Shown here piece by piece: positions 1-6,560 of a DNA stretch of 9,307 nt. Position 1 is the first letter of the stretch, and each line of letters opens with the position of its first letter. A program made the position numbers and the translations under genes. The notes beneath the pieces are model-generated. The model searched no databases and was not told the DNA's origin. It saw only the letters and a program-made list of their open reading frames with translations. This DNA comes from Pseudomonadota bacterium (GTDB lineage: Bacteria; Myxococcota; UBA9042; PHBI01), in the NCBI GenBank assembly GCA_005772945.1, contig SXIE01000078.1, positions 1 through 9,307 on the forward strand. Reading direction: 5' to 3'.

Positions 1-958
1 ACGTCCCGACCCCCGCGACGACCCGCTCGCACGTCGCGGGGACGTGCGCGAGCCCCTCGTCGATCGCGCCGTTGCAGTTGTCGTCGGCGCCGTTGCAGCT
101 CTCGGCGGCCGGGACGCGCGCGCTGCAGCCGAGCCAGCCGCTCGCCGGATCGCACGCCTCGCTGCCGAAGCACAGGCCGGCCACGTTCTGGCGCGTGCAG
201 GTCCGCGTCTCGCCCGCGTCCCCGGGTAGGCACCCGCACGAGCCGCTGGTCGGCACACACTGCGCGACCCCGGCGCCGTAATCCTGGCACGTGAAGCCCG
301 CGTCACACGCGCCCGCGGGCAGTCCGTGTCGGTTTGTGGCACTGCAATCGCGACCGCAGAACTTGCCGCCATCCAGAGCGAGGCATCTATCGCCCGGCGT
401 CGGGCAGTTCGCGTCCGTGCTGCACGCAAGACAGGCGCCGTCGCTGGCCGGCAGGCACGCGCGCGCGCTGGCTTTGTAGAAACCGGGGTCGCACGCTGCG
501 ACCTCGCAGTGGGCCGCCGTGCCGCTGACGACGCAGGTCGGCGTCGCGTTCGGGATGTCGCACGCGAAGCCGCACGCCCCGCAGTGCTCGGTCCGGTCGT
601 ACACCCCCTGGGCATCGCGGAAGCCCTCGTAGACGGCCCCATCGCAGTCGTCGTCGGCGCTGTTGCACACCTCGCCCGCGGGCGCCGCCGCCGGACAGCT
701 CCAGCCCGTCCCGCCGAGGCAGCGATACCCCGCCGAGCACGTCCCGAAGTCGTTCGACACCTCGCAGCGCGCCGGGTCGTGGGTCACGCCGTCGTCGATG
801 CGTCCGTTGCAGTCGTCGTCGACGCCATTGCACGCCTCGTCCGTCGGCACCGCCGCCGTACACCCCGCCCAGCCGATCGCCGGCACGCACACCTCGGTCC
901 CGAAGCACGTCCCCGCCGCGCCGCTGTTGCGGCAGGTGCGCGTAGCGCCTTCGTTCGC
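1..958 (-). repeat. Second visible copy of a 1482-bp super-repeat (two units per copy)
   Basis: This stretch aligns with about 1483-2440 at a constant offset of 1482 bp (494 codons). Motif pairs 1784/1290, 1539/1045 and 1594/1100 are all exactly 494 residues apart. In two 60-base stretches compared by hand, identity was 52/60 (741-800 against 2223-2282) and 50/60 (379-438 against 1861-1920). It continues past the left edge, so the full copy is not seen. Confidence 0.8.
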
Positions 959-3900
959 GACCAGGCAATCGCAACTGCGGCTCTCCGGCACGCATTGGTT
1001 CGCCCCGCCCGCGAACGCCTCGCACACGAAGCCCTCGCCCGCGCACGCACCGGCCACCGTCCCGTGGAGGTTCCCGTCCGAGCAGTCGAGCCCGCAGAAC
1101 TTCCCGCCCGCGAGGGTGACGCAACGGTCGCCCGGCACGCGGCAATCGCCGTCGGCCACGCACGGCTGGCAGGCGTTGTCGGTCACCGCGGCGCACGAGA
1201 GCGGCCCGGTCTGGTAGTACCCCGCGTCGCAGCGCGCGACCTCGCAGCGCGGCTGCCCGCCGGCCGCGGAGCACGCCGCGGTCGCATGCGGGATGGCGCC
1301 CGCGCAGCTGACCCCGCAGGCGCCGCAGTGAGCATCGGCGACGTATTGCCCGGCCGCGTTCTTGAACGCCTCGTCGACGGCCTGGTCGCAGTCGTTATCC
1401 AGGAAGTCGCACGTCTCGCTGGTCGGCGTCGCCGCCGGGCACTCCCATCCTTGCACGCCGCTGCAACGATACGGCGCGCTGCAGGTCCCGACCCCGGCCA
1501 CGGCCCGCTCGCAGGTCGCGGGCGCGTGCGTCACGCCCTCGTCGACCGCGCCGTCGCAGTCGTCGTCGAGTCCGTTGCAGCTCTCGGCCGCCGGGATGCG
1601 CGCGCTGCAGCCGACCCAGCCACTCTCCAGATCGCAGCTCTCGCTGCCAAAGCAGACGCCGTCGGCGTTCGCCTGCCGACACGTCCGCGTCTCGCCCGCG
1701 TCGCCTGGCAGGCACCCGCACGAGCCCGTCGTCGGCACGCACTGCGCGACCCCGCCGCCATAGTCGTGGCACGTGTAGCCCGCGTCGCAAGCCCCCGCCG
1801 GCACGCCGTGGCGGTTGCTCGCGCTGCAGTCGCGTCCGCAGAACTTGCCGCCATCGAGCGTCAGACACTTGTCGCCCGGCGTCGGGCAGCTCGCGTCCGA
1901 GCTGCACGCGAGACACGCGCTGTCGCTCGCCGGCAGGCAGGCGCGCGCGCTGGCCTGGTAGAAGCCCGGGTCGCAGCTGCCGACCTCGCAGCGCGCCGCG
2001 GTACCGACGACCACACACGCCGGCGTCGCGTTCGGAATGTCGCACGCGAACCCGCACGCGCCGCAGTTCGCGACGTCGTCATAGACCCCGGCGGCATCGC
2101 GGAAGTCCTCGTCGCTCTCGCCGTCGCAGTCGTCGTCGAGGCCGTTGCAGACGTCGGCGACCGGGGTCGGGGCGGGACAGATCCAGCCGGTCGCCCCGAG
2201 GCAGCGATACCCCGCCCAGCAGGTCCCGAAGCTGTTCGTCACCTCGCAGCGCGTCGGCTCGTGCGTGACGCCGTCGTCGACGCGGCCGTTGCAATCGTCG
2301 TCGGCCCCGTTGCACACCTCGGCCGCCGGGACCGAGGCCGTGCAGCCGGCCCAACCGATCTCGGGCACGCACACCTCGGTGCCAAAGCAGGTTCCGTCGG
2401 GCGCGACCAAACTGCACGGACGGACCTCGTCGCGGTCGTCGGGCAGGCAACTGCACGAGCGCGACGCCGGTACGCACTGCTCGACCTGGACGCCGCCCGA
2501 AAGTGTGAACGGCGTACACTCAAAGCCGTCCTCGCACTGCCCGGCGGGCGTCCCGTGGAAGTTGCCTGCGCTGCAGTCGCGCCCGCAGAACTTGGCGCGG
2601 TCCATCGAAAGGCAACGGTCGCCCGGCGTCGGGCAGTTCGCGTCGGTCGCGCACGGCGTGCAGGTCGTGTCGACGGCCGGCAGGCAGGTCAGCGCACCGG
2701 CGCGGAAGAAGCCGGGGTCACACGTCGCGACCTCGCAGCGCGGGGCGCCCGTGGTGGTGCCGCAGCGCGCGGAGGCGTTGGGGATGACGCCCTCGCAGCT
2801 GTTGCCGCACGCGCCGCAGGCGCCGTCGCTGACGTAGCGCCCGGCGGCATCCTTGAAGTCCTCGTCGACCGAGCCATTGCAGTCGTCGTCCTGGTAGTTG
2901 CAGGCCTCCGCGCGCGGCGTCTGCACCGGGCACGCCCAGCCCTCGACGCCGTCGCAGCGGAAGCGGCTGACGCAGGTCCCGAACACGTTCGAGTCCTGGC
3001 AACCGCTCGGATTGTGAACGACGTTCTCGTCGCTGCGCCCGTCGCAGTTCTCGTCGAGGCCGTTGCAGAGCTCGGCCGATGGTTGCGCGGCGCTGCAAGC
3101 GGACCAGCCGCTCGCCGGATCGCAGGTCTCGATGCCGGCACAGGTGCCCTCGGGCGCCTGGTTCACGCACGGGCGCTCGGCCCCCGCGTGCGGCGCGAGG
3201 CAACTGCACGAACCGCTCGGCGGCAAGCAGCGGCCCGCGACGCACAGAAACCCGTCCGCGCAGTTGGCCCCGTCCTCGGGCCCGTCTTCGGGCCCGTCTT
3301 CGGGCCCGTCCTCGCAGGCGCGCGTGCAGACGCGCGCGCCGTCGAGCAGCTCGCAGCGCCCGCCGCTGAGCTCCTCGCACTGCACGTCGTCGAGGCATGG
3401 CGAACAATCCGTCGCGCCCGAGCGCGGGATGCACACCCGGTTGGTACCCGCCGGGATGTAGTAGCCGTCGTCGCACGCGAGCGCGACGCACACGGCTTTG
3501 CCGCCCTCGAGGCGGCACTCCGTCTCGTGCACATAGAGGATCGACTCACTGCACGCGCGCCCGCAGACCCCGCAGTGCGCGACGTCGAGATACTGCCCCG
3601 ATCCGGCGTCGACGAAGTCCTCGTCGGCCGCGCCGTCGCAGTCGTCGTCGCGGTAGTTGCACGCCTCGACGGTCGGCAGCGGCGCGCTACACAGCCAGCC
3701 CGCGGCGCCCGCACAGCGCCATTGCCCGCTGCAGGTCCCGGCCTCAGCCCGCTGCTCGCAGGGCTCGGCCGGCATGACGACGTCCTCGTCGCTCTGCCCG
3801 TCGCAGTCGTCGTCGACGCCGTTGCAGGTCTCGGCCGCGGGCTCCTTCGCGCTGCACGGAGAGAACCCGCCGTCCTCGACGCGGCAGGTCTCGGTGCCGC

Positions 3901-5446
3901 CGCACGTCCCGAACGCGTTCGCCACGATGCACGAGCGCTGCCGTCCCGCATCATTAGATGAGAGGCATCCGCACGAGCCGGTCTCGGGCAGACAGAGCTG
4001 CTTCGCGCCGACGGTCGTACAGGCGTAGCCCTCGCCGCAGGCACCGACCGCGAACCCGTTCAGGTTTCCCGCGCCACAGTCCTCGGCGCAGTAGCTCCCG
4101 CCATCGAGGGGCACGCAGGCATTGCCGGGGACCACGCAGTTACGGTCGTCGGTGCACGGCAGGCAGCTCGCCGCGAACACCGGCAGGCAGCTCGTCGGGC
4201 CCGCCCGGAAGTAGCCGGGGGCACAGGTGGCGAGCGCGCAGCGCGCCGCGCCGTGCTCCTCGAGGCACGCGCTCGTCGCGTTCGGGAAGGCGTCCGCGCA
4301 GTCGTTACCGCAGACCCCGCAGTGCAGGTCGCCGAGGTAGAGGCCGGTCGCCGCGTCGACAAACCCATTGTCGGTCGCGCCGTCGCAATCGTCGTCGCGA
4401 TAGTTGCATGTTTCTGCAAGTGGGGTTTCCGCCGCGCAGGTCCAGCCGTTCGCGCCGTCGCACGCGCGGCGACCCGAGCACGTGCCAAAGTCGTTCGTGA
4501 CGGTGCACGGGGTGTCGTCGGGGAGCCCCTCGTCGCTCAGGCGGTCGCAGTCGTTGTCGCGTCCGTCGCACACCTCGTCCGCGGGGATCGGCGCGTCGCA
4601 GGCGGACCAGCCGTCCTCGCCCTGGCAGACCTGCAGGCCCCAGCAGGTGCCGGCCGCGCTGGCCTGATTGCAGGGGCGCTCGAGACCCGCCGTCTCGGGC
4701 AGGCAGTCGCAGGTGCCATGCACCGGCACGCATTCCATGCCGCGGTGATCGGCGATCGCCTCGCTCTGGCGCTCCTCGCACTGGTAGCCGGGCGGGCACG
4801 CGCCGTCCTCGCCGCAGCTGGCGGTGCAGCGGCGGCCTTCGTCGAAGGTCAGGCACAACCCCGAGCCGCATTGGGTGTCGACCGTGCACGGCTGGCAGAG
4901 GTGATCCTCTTTGGGGAGGCAGAGGAACGCGACGTCGGTCTGGCCCGCCACGCCGCGGCACTCCCAGCCCTCGGGGCACGCGTCGTCGCAGGCGCGCGTG
5001 CAGACCGGGCCGGCGTTCGAGCTCACGCACCAGCCCGAGAGGCAGTCCCGGTTCTCTTGGCAAGGGGCGCCGAACGTGCCCGGATCGGGCGCGGTCTCGG
5101 CGGCGTCCACATCCCCCCCCGCATCGCCGTCGGGCCCGCCGTCCCCCGCCTCGTCGCCGTCGGGCAGCCCATCGCCGTCGTCCGCGTCGTCCGCGCCGTC
5201 TGCGTCGTCGGGCGCGCCGTCGCCCTGGGACTCGCCGAGGACGACGCCCTCGCTGGTCGCGACCGCGCCGTCGCCGCCGTCGTCTTGCGCGTCGGGCACG
5301 TCGTCGGCCGGCGTCCCGACGCGGTCACCGCCGCAGGCGCCGAGCGTCATCGCGATGAGCAGACCCGCCGACGCGAACACGCGCGTCTCCGCCCAGACGC
5401 GCCCAGCGCCGGTCACACAAGAATGGTGGGCGGTAACGGACCGCAT
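1..5446 (-). CDS. Giant Cys-rich surface lipoprotein with MopE-type metal-binding motif repeats (C-terminus off window)
   Basis: Reading the minus strand from ATG 5446-5444, the frame stays open for 1815 codons to the left edge, so the stop lies outside. Residues 1-38 form a lipoprotein signal: Arg16 and Arg22, a hydrophobic stretch at about 23-36, then the lipobox LGAC with Cys38. The mature protein is therefore probably lipid-anchored and exported. Residues ~41-115 are a low-complexity Asp/Gly/Ala linker. Residues ~120-292 are a Cys-rich module, followed by repeat units of ~245-253 residues. Each unit has two motifs of the form CNGxDDDCDGxxDE, matching the putative metal-binding motif of MopE-like proteins (Pfam Cu-binding_MopE). 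Thirteen are visible. The two units counted contain 30 Cys each, which suggests 15 disulfides per unit. GAGG five bases before the ATG supports this start; GTG at 5380 is an alternative, but it would leave the signal without basic residues. Role in metal binding, adhesion or surface structure is inference; the exact function is unknown. Confidence 0.9.
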   Translation of the reverse strand, partial: MRSVTAHHSCVTGAGRVWAETRVFASAGLLIAMTLGACGGDRVGTPADDVPDAQDDGGDGAVATSEGVVLGESQGDGAPDDADGADDADDGDGLPDGDEAGDGGPDGDAGGDVDAAETAPDPGTFGAPCQENRDCLSGWCVSSNAGPVCTRACDDACPEGWECRGVAGQTDVAFLCLPKEDHLCQPCTVDTQCGSGLCLTFDEGRRCTASCGEDGACPPGYQCEERQSEAIADHRGMECVPVHGTCDCLPETAGLERPCNQASAAGTCWGLQVCQGEDGWSACDAPIPADEVCDGRDNDCDRLSDEGLPDDTPCTVTNDFGTCSGRRACDGANGWTCAAETPLAETCNYRDDDCDGATDNGFVDAATGLYLGDLHCGVCGNDCADAFPNATSACLEEHGAARCALATCAPGYFRAGPTSCLPVFAASCLPCTDDRNCVVPGNACVPLDGGSYCAEDCGAGNLNGFAVGACGEGYACTTVGAKQLCLPETGSCGCLSSNDAGRQRSCIVANAFGTCGGTETCRVEDGGFSPCSAKEPAAETCNGVDDDCDGQSDEDVVMPAEPCEQRAEAGTCSGQWRCAGAAGWLCSAPLPTVEACNYRDDDCDGAADEDFVDAGSGQYLDVAHCGVCGRACSESILYVHETECRLEGGKAVCVALACDDGYYIPAGTNRVCIPRSGATDCSPCLDDVQCEELSGGRCELLDGARVCTRACEDGPEDGPEDGPEDGANCADGFLCVAGRCLPPSGSCSCLAPHAGAERPCVNQAPEGTCAGIETCDPASGWSACSAAQPSAELCNGLDENCDGRSDENVVHNPSGCQDSNVFGTCVSRFRCDGVEGWACPVQTPRAEACNYQDDDCNGSVDEDFKDAAGRYVSDGACGACGNSCEGVIPNASARCGTTTGAPRCEVATCDPGFFRAGALTCLPAVDTTCTPCATDANCPTPGDRCLSMDRAKFCGRDCSAGNFHGTPAGQCEDGFECTPFTLSGGVQVEQCVPASRSCSCLPDDRDEVRPCSLVAPDGTCFGTEVCVPEIGWAGCTASVPAAEVCNGADDDCNGRVDDGVTHEPTRCEVTNSFGTCWAGYRCLGATGWICPAPTPVADVCNGLDDDCDGESDEDFRDAAGVYDDVANCGACGFACDIPNATPACVVVGTAARCEVGSCDPGFYQASARACLPASDSACLACSSDASCPTPGDKCLTLDGGKFCGRDCSASNRHGVPAGACDAGYTCHDYGGGVAQCVPTTGSCGCLPGDAGETRTCRQANADGVCFGSESCDLESGWVGCSARIPAAESCNGLDDDCDGAVDEGVTHAPATCERAVAGVGTCSAPYRCSGVQGWECPAATPTSETCDFLDNDCDQAVDEAFKNAAGQYVADAHCGACGVSCAGAIPHATAACSAAGGQPRCEVARCDAGYYQTGPLSCAAVTDNACQPCVADGDCRVPGDRCVTLAGGKFCGLDCSDGNLHGTVAGACAGEGFVCEAFAGGANQCVPESRSCDCLVANEGATRTCRNSGAAGTCFGTEVCVPAIGWAGCTAAVPTDEACNGVDDDCNGRIDDGVTHDPARCEVSNDFGTCSAGYRCLGGTGWSCPAAAPAGEVCNSADDDCDGAVYEGFRDAQGVYDRTEHCGACGFACDIPNATPTCVVSGTAAHCEVAACDPGFYKASARACLPASDGACLACSTDANCPTPGDRCLALDGGKFCGRDCSATNRHGLPAGACDAGFTCQDYGAGVAQCVPTSGSCGCLPGDAGETRTCTRQNVAGLCFGSEACDPASGWLGCSARVPAAESCNGADDNCNGAIDEGLAHVPATCERVVAGVGT
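1483..2440 (-). repeat. First visible copy of the 1482-bp super-repeat
   Basis: This is the partner of 1-958. The exact 494-codon register holds from about the SCxCL landmark before the motif at 2273-2314 down to at least 1483. Further toward the N-terminus the spacing becomes 496-497 codons and similarity falls, so the duplicated block appears to begin near 2440. The gene therefore seems to have grown by tandem duplication of a two-unit block rather than one unit at a time. Confidence 0.75.
3266..3313 (-). repeat. Four tandem 12-bp repeats encoding EDGP
   Basis: Four consecutive 12-base copies encode EDGP-EDGP-EDGP-EDGA (residues 712-727 of the lipoprotein). They sit in a loop between two cysteines where other units carry the N-x-H-G-x-P-A-G type segment. 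The length is a multiple of three, so copy-number change would leave the frame intact. Confidence 0.9.
5333..5446 (-). other. Lipoprotein signal peptide (signal peptidase II type)
   Basis: The first 38 codons give a long n-region with two arginines (16 and 22), a hydrophobic core (VFASAGLLIAMTLG) and the lipobox L-G-A-C, with Cys38 as the predicted lipidated residue. The residues after it are Gly-Gly-Asp, with no Asp at +2. The n-region is longer than usual, so the true start could be downstream, but the lipobox itself is clear. Confidence 0.8.
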
Positions 5447-5451
5447 ATGTG

Positions 5452-5455
5452 CCTC
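5452..5455 (-). promoter_or_regulatory. Ribosome binding site of the giant lipoprotein gene
   Basis: On the minus strand GAGG occupies 5455-5452, with a 5-base spacer before the ATG at 5446. It favours this ATG over the in-frame GTG at 5380, although GTG 5380 is itself preceded by GGAG at a 4-base distance. Confidence 0.5.
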
Positions 5456-5583
5456 GGAGCGACTTCCCCTGCTGCTCCACCGTATGCCATCGGACGGTGG
5501 CCGCCAGTATCCGAGCGGAAAAAGGCAACCGTCCAGAATCAATGGGTTCGTCCGGCGACCGACCGCGATCGAGCGCTCGCGCC

Positions 5584-5621
5584 TTGACTTCGATGCGTCG
5601 TGCATATATGCGTTGTGTATC
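5584..5621 (+). promoter_or_regulatory. Possible promoter and operator palindrome upstream of the NrtR-like gene
   Basis: TTGACT (5584-5589) resembles a -35 box, and TATATG (5605-5610, 15-base spacer) or TATGCG (5607-5612, 17-base spacer) could serve as a weak -10. Overlapping it is a perfect 10-base palindrome, GCATATATGC (5602-5611), at the centre of an imperfect 30-base inverted repeat (5592-5621, 9 of 15 pairs complementary, including both outer GAT/ATC ends). It is the only AT-rich patch in the divergent intergenic region. An operator for the downstream autogenous regulator is an inference. Confidence 0.35.
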
Positions 5622-5636
5622 TAAGGCGCGGAACCG

Positions 5637-5642
5637 AAGGAG
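5637..5642 (+). promoter_or_regulatory. Ribosome binding site deciding the NrtR-like start
   Basis: AAGGAG lies 10 bases upstream of ATG 5653. In-frame ATGs further upstream (for example 5449) have no comparable site, and the earliest would overlap the divergent promoter region. Confidence 0.6.
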
Positions 5643-5652
5643 ACCCCATCAG

Positions 5653-6450
5653 ATGGCTCGCCGAACCCCGACCCCTTCCACCCGGCCCGCGCGTCGGGCG
5701 CCGCGTGACGCCACCGCGGACACCAGCGCGAGCGCCGCGGAGCTCGAGCGCTACCCGCGGCCGAGCGTCGCGGTGGACGTGGTCGCCCTGACAGTCGCCG
5801 GCGGCGCCCTCGAGGTCGCGCTCTACGAACGGGCCACCGCCCCGTCGCAGCGCGTCGCCCCCTGGGCGCTGCCCGGCGGCTTCATGCACCTCGACGAGTC
5901 GCTCGAGGACACCGCCGCGCGGGTCCTACGCGACAAGGTCGGCCTCGCCGGCGTCTTCCTGGAGCAGCTCTTCACGTTCGGCGACGTTCACCGCGACCCA
6001 CGCGGCCGCGTCCTCACGGTCGCCTACTACGCGCTCGTCGACGCGGCTCGCTTCACCGTCGAGCGCGCCGAGTCCCCGCGGGCAACCTGCCGCGCGCGGC
6101 TCGACGTTCCCTGGGCCGGCGAGACGGGCGGACCGGTCTTCGCGCACGACCCCGACGGCCGCCCGCTCGAGCTCTTCCTCGACCACGCCGACATCCTCGG
6201 GCTCGCCGTCAAGCGCCTCCGCGGCAAGCTCGACTATACGCCCGTCGGCTTCCAGCTGCTCCCGGCCGAGTTCACGCTGCGCGAGCTGCAGGTGGTCCAC
6301 GAGGTCGTCCGCGGCGAGGCCGTCAACAAGGACTCGTTCCGGCGACGCATGCTCGCCTCGGGCCTCCTCGAGGCCACCGGTGCGCACGAGCGCGACGTCG
6401 GGTACCGCCCGGCCGAGCTCTACCGCTTCAGCAGGCGCAGCGCGACGTAG
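5653..6450 (+). CDS. NrtR-like Nudix-domain transcriptional regulator with winged helix
   Basis: 265 residues. After a basic, low-complexity N-terminal tail (1-30), residues ~37-180 form a Nudix-like domain and residues ~196-262 a winged-helix segment (FTLRELQVVHEVV..., then NKDSFRRRMLASGLLE). This is the architecture of the NrtR family, which controls NAD-metabolism genes and senses ADP-ribose or related nucleotides. The Nudix box begins at Gly76: Gly76-x5-Glu82-x7-Arg90 fits the consensus, but the following catalytic positions are degraded (Arg90-Val91 instead of Arg-Glu, Asp94-Lys95 instead of Glu-Glu). Hydrolase activity is therefore probably lost or weak, as is known for some NrtR proteins. 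It is the first gene of a probable three-gene group with an SPFH protein and an NAD-kinase-fold protein, so the targets may be its own operon. An active Nudix hydrolase is the less likely alternative. Confidence 0.8.
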   Translation: MARRTPTPSTRPARRAPRDATADTSASAAELERYPRPSVAVDVVALTVAGGALEVALYERATAPSQRVAPWALPGGFMHLDESLEDTAARVLRDKVGLAGVFLEQLFTFGDVHRDPRGRVLTVAYYALVDAARFTVERAESPRATCRARLDVPWAGETGGPVFAHDPDGRPLELFLDHADILGLAVKRLRGKLDYTPVGFQLLPAEFTLRELQVVHEVVRGEAVNKDSFRRRMLASGLLEATGAHERDVGYRPAELYRFSRRSAT

Positions 6451-6546
6451 CCCAGCTCGCACACGCGTCCACACACGCGCCCACACATCCCATCGCCACA
6501 TCCTTCTCCGCCATCACCCGTTCACCACATTTCCCGATCACCTCAC
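6451..6546 (+). promoter_or_regulatory. C-rich, G-poor leader between regulator and SPFH gene (possible rut / Rho region)
   Basis: By hand count these 96 bases contain about 50 C and 10 G, with many CA-dinucleotide runs and no visible hairpin. Such a C-over-G bubble in otherwise GC-balanced DNA is the classic signature of Rho loading sites. It could set the ratio between the regulator and the two downstream genes, or simply be an unstructured leader before the strong ribosome-binding site at 6547. No independent promoter is evident. Confidence 0.4.
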
Positions 6547-6555
6547 AAGGAGAGG
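6547..6555 (+). promoter_or_regulatory. Strong ribosome binding site of the SPFH gene
   Basis: AAGGAGAGG is followed by five bases and then ATG 6561. It is close to the full anti-Shine-Dalgarno complement and is the strongest such site in the window, which suggests the SPFH protein is made in quantity. Confidence 0.75.
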
Positions 6556-6560
6556 TCTCC

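Larger units (their letters stand above)
56..4570 (-). repeat. Array of ~740-760-bp coding units, each with paired MopE-type motifs
   Basis: Fourteen-codon motifs lie at 4529-4570, 4367-4408, 3785-3826, 3620-3661, 3026-3067, 2861-2902, 2273-2314, 2108-2149, 1538-1579, 1370-1411, 791-832, 626-667 and 56-97. They alternate between an A form (mostly CNG..., at residues 293, 541, 794, 1045, 1290, 1539, 1784) and a B form (CNYRDDDC or similar, at 347, 596, 849, 1100, 1346, 1594). A-to-B spacing is 54-56 residues and the A-to-A period is 245-253 residues. After each B motif comes a segment of the type F-x-D-A-x-G-x-Y, then C-G-x-C-G. The remainder of a unit holds the CxPC, PGDxC, GGKFCGxDC and SCxCL landmarks. 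All motifs are in the lipoprotein reading frame. Confidence 0.9.
5447..5652. other. Divergent intergenic region
   Basis: 206 bases between the lipoprotein and the regulator. Besides the ribosome-binding sites and the palindrome at 5592-5621 nothing else convincing was found. For the minus-strand lipoprotein no well-spaced -35/-10 pair could be recognised: TTGATT and GATACT are present on the minus strand but about 25 bases apart. Because both flanking genes start here, a regulator bound at the palindrome could affect both. Confidence 0.7.

Noticed and set aside
326..3961. Very long plus-strand open frame (1211 codons) rich in V-A-V-V-V segments
   Set aside because: It is the antisense of the repeated metal-binding motif codons. 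The minus strand over the same region encodes a coherent Cys-rich lipoprotein with conserved motif spacing, while this frame has only low-complexity Ala/Arg/Val sequence and no recognisable domain.
56..4570. Regular spacing suggestive of a CRISPR-like or non-coding satellite array
   Set aside because: The period is ~740 bp, all motifs keep one reading frame, and differences are codon-wise. This is a protein repeat, not a CRISPR array.
4253..5587. Plus-strand open frame of 444 codons
   Set aside because: It is the continuation of the same antisense effect, and it runs across the start of the lipoprotein and its control region.
5449..5652. Upstream in-frame ATG that would lengthen the NrtR-like protein by 68 residues
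   Set aside because: There is no Shine-Dalgarno at 5449 and the added sequence has no family similarity. AAGGAG before 5653 fits the shorter start, and the long form would cover the palindrome and promoter-like region.
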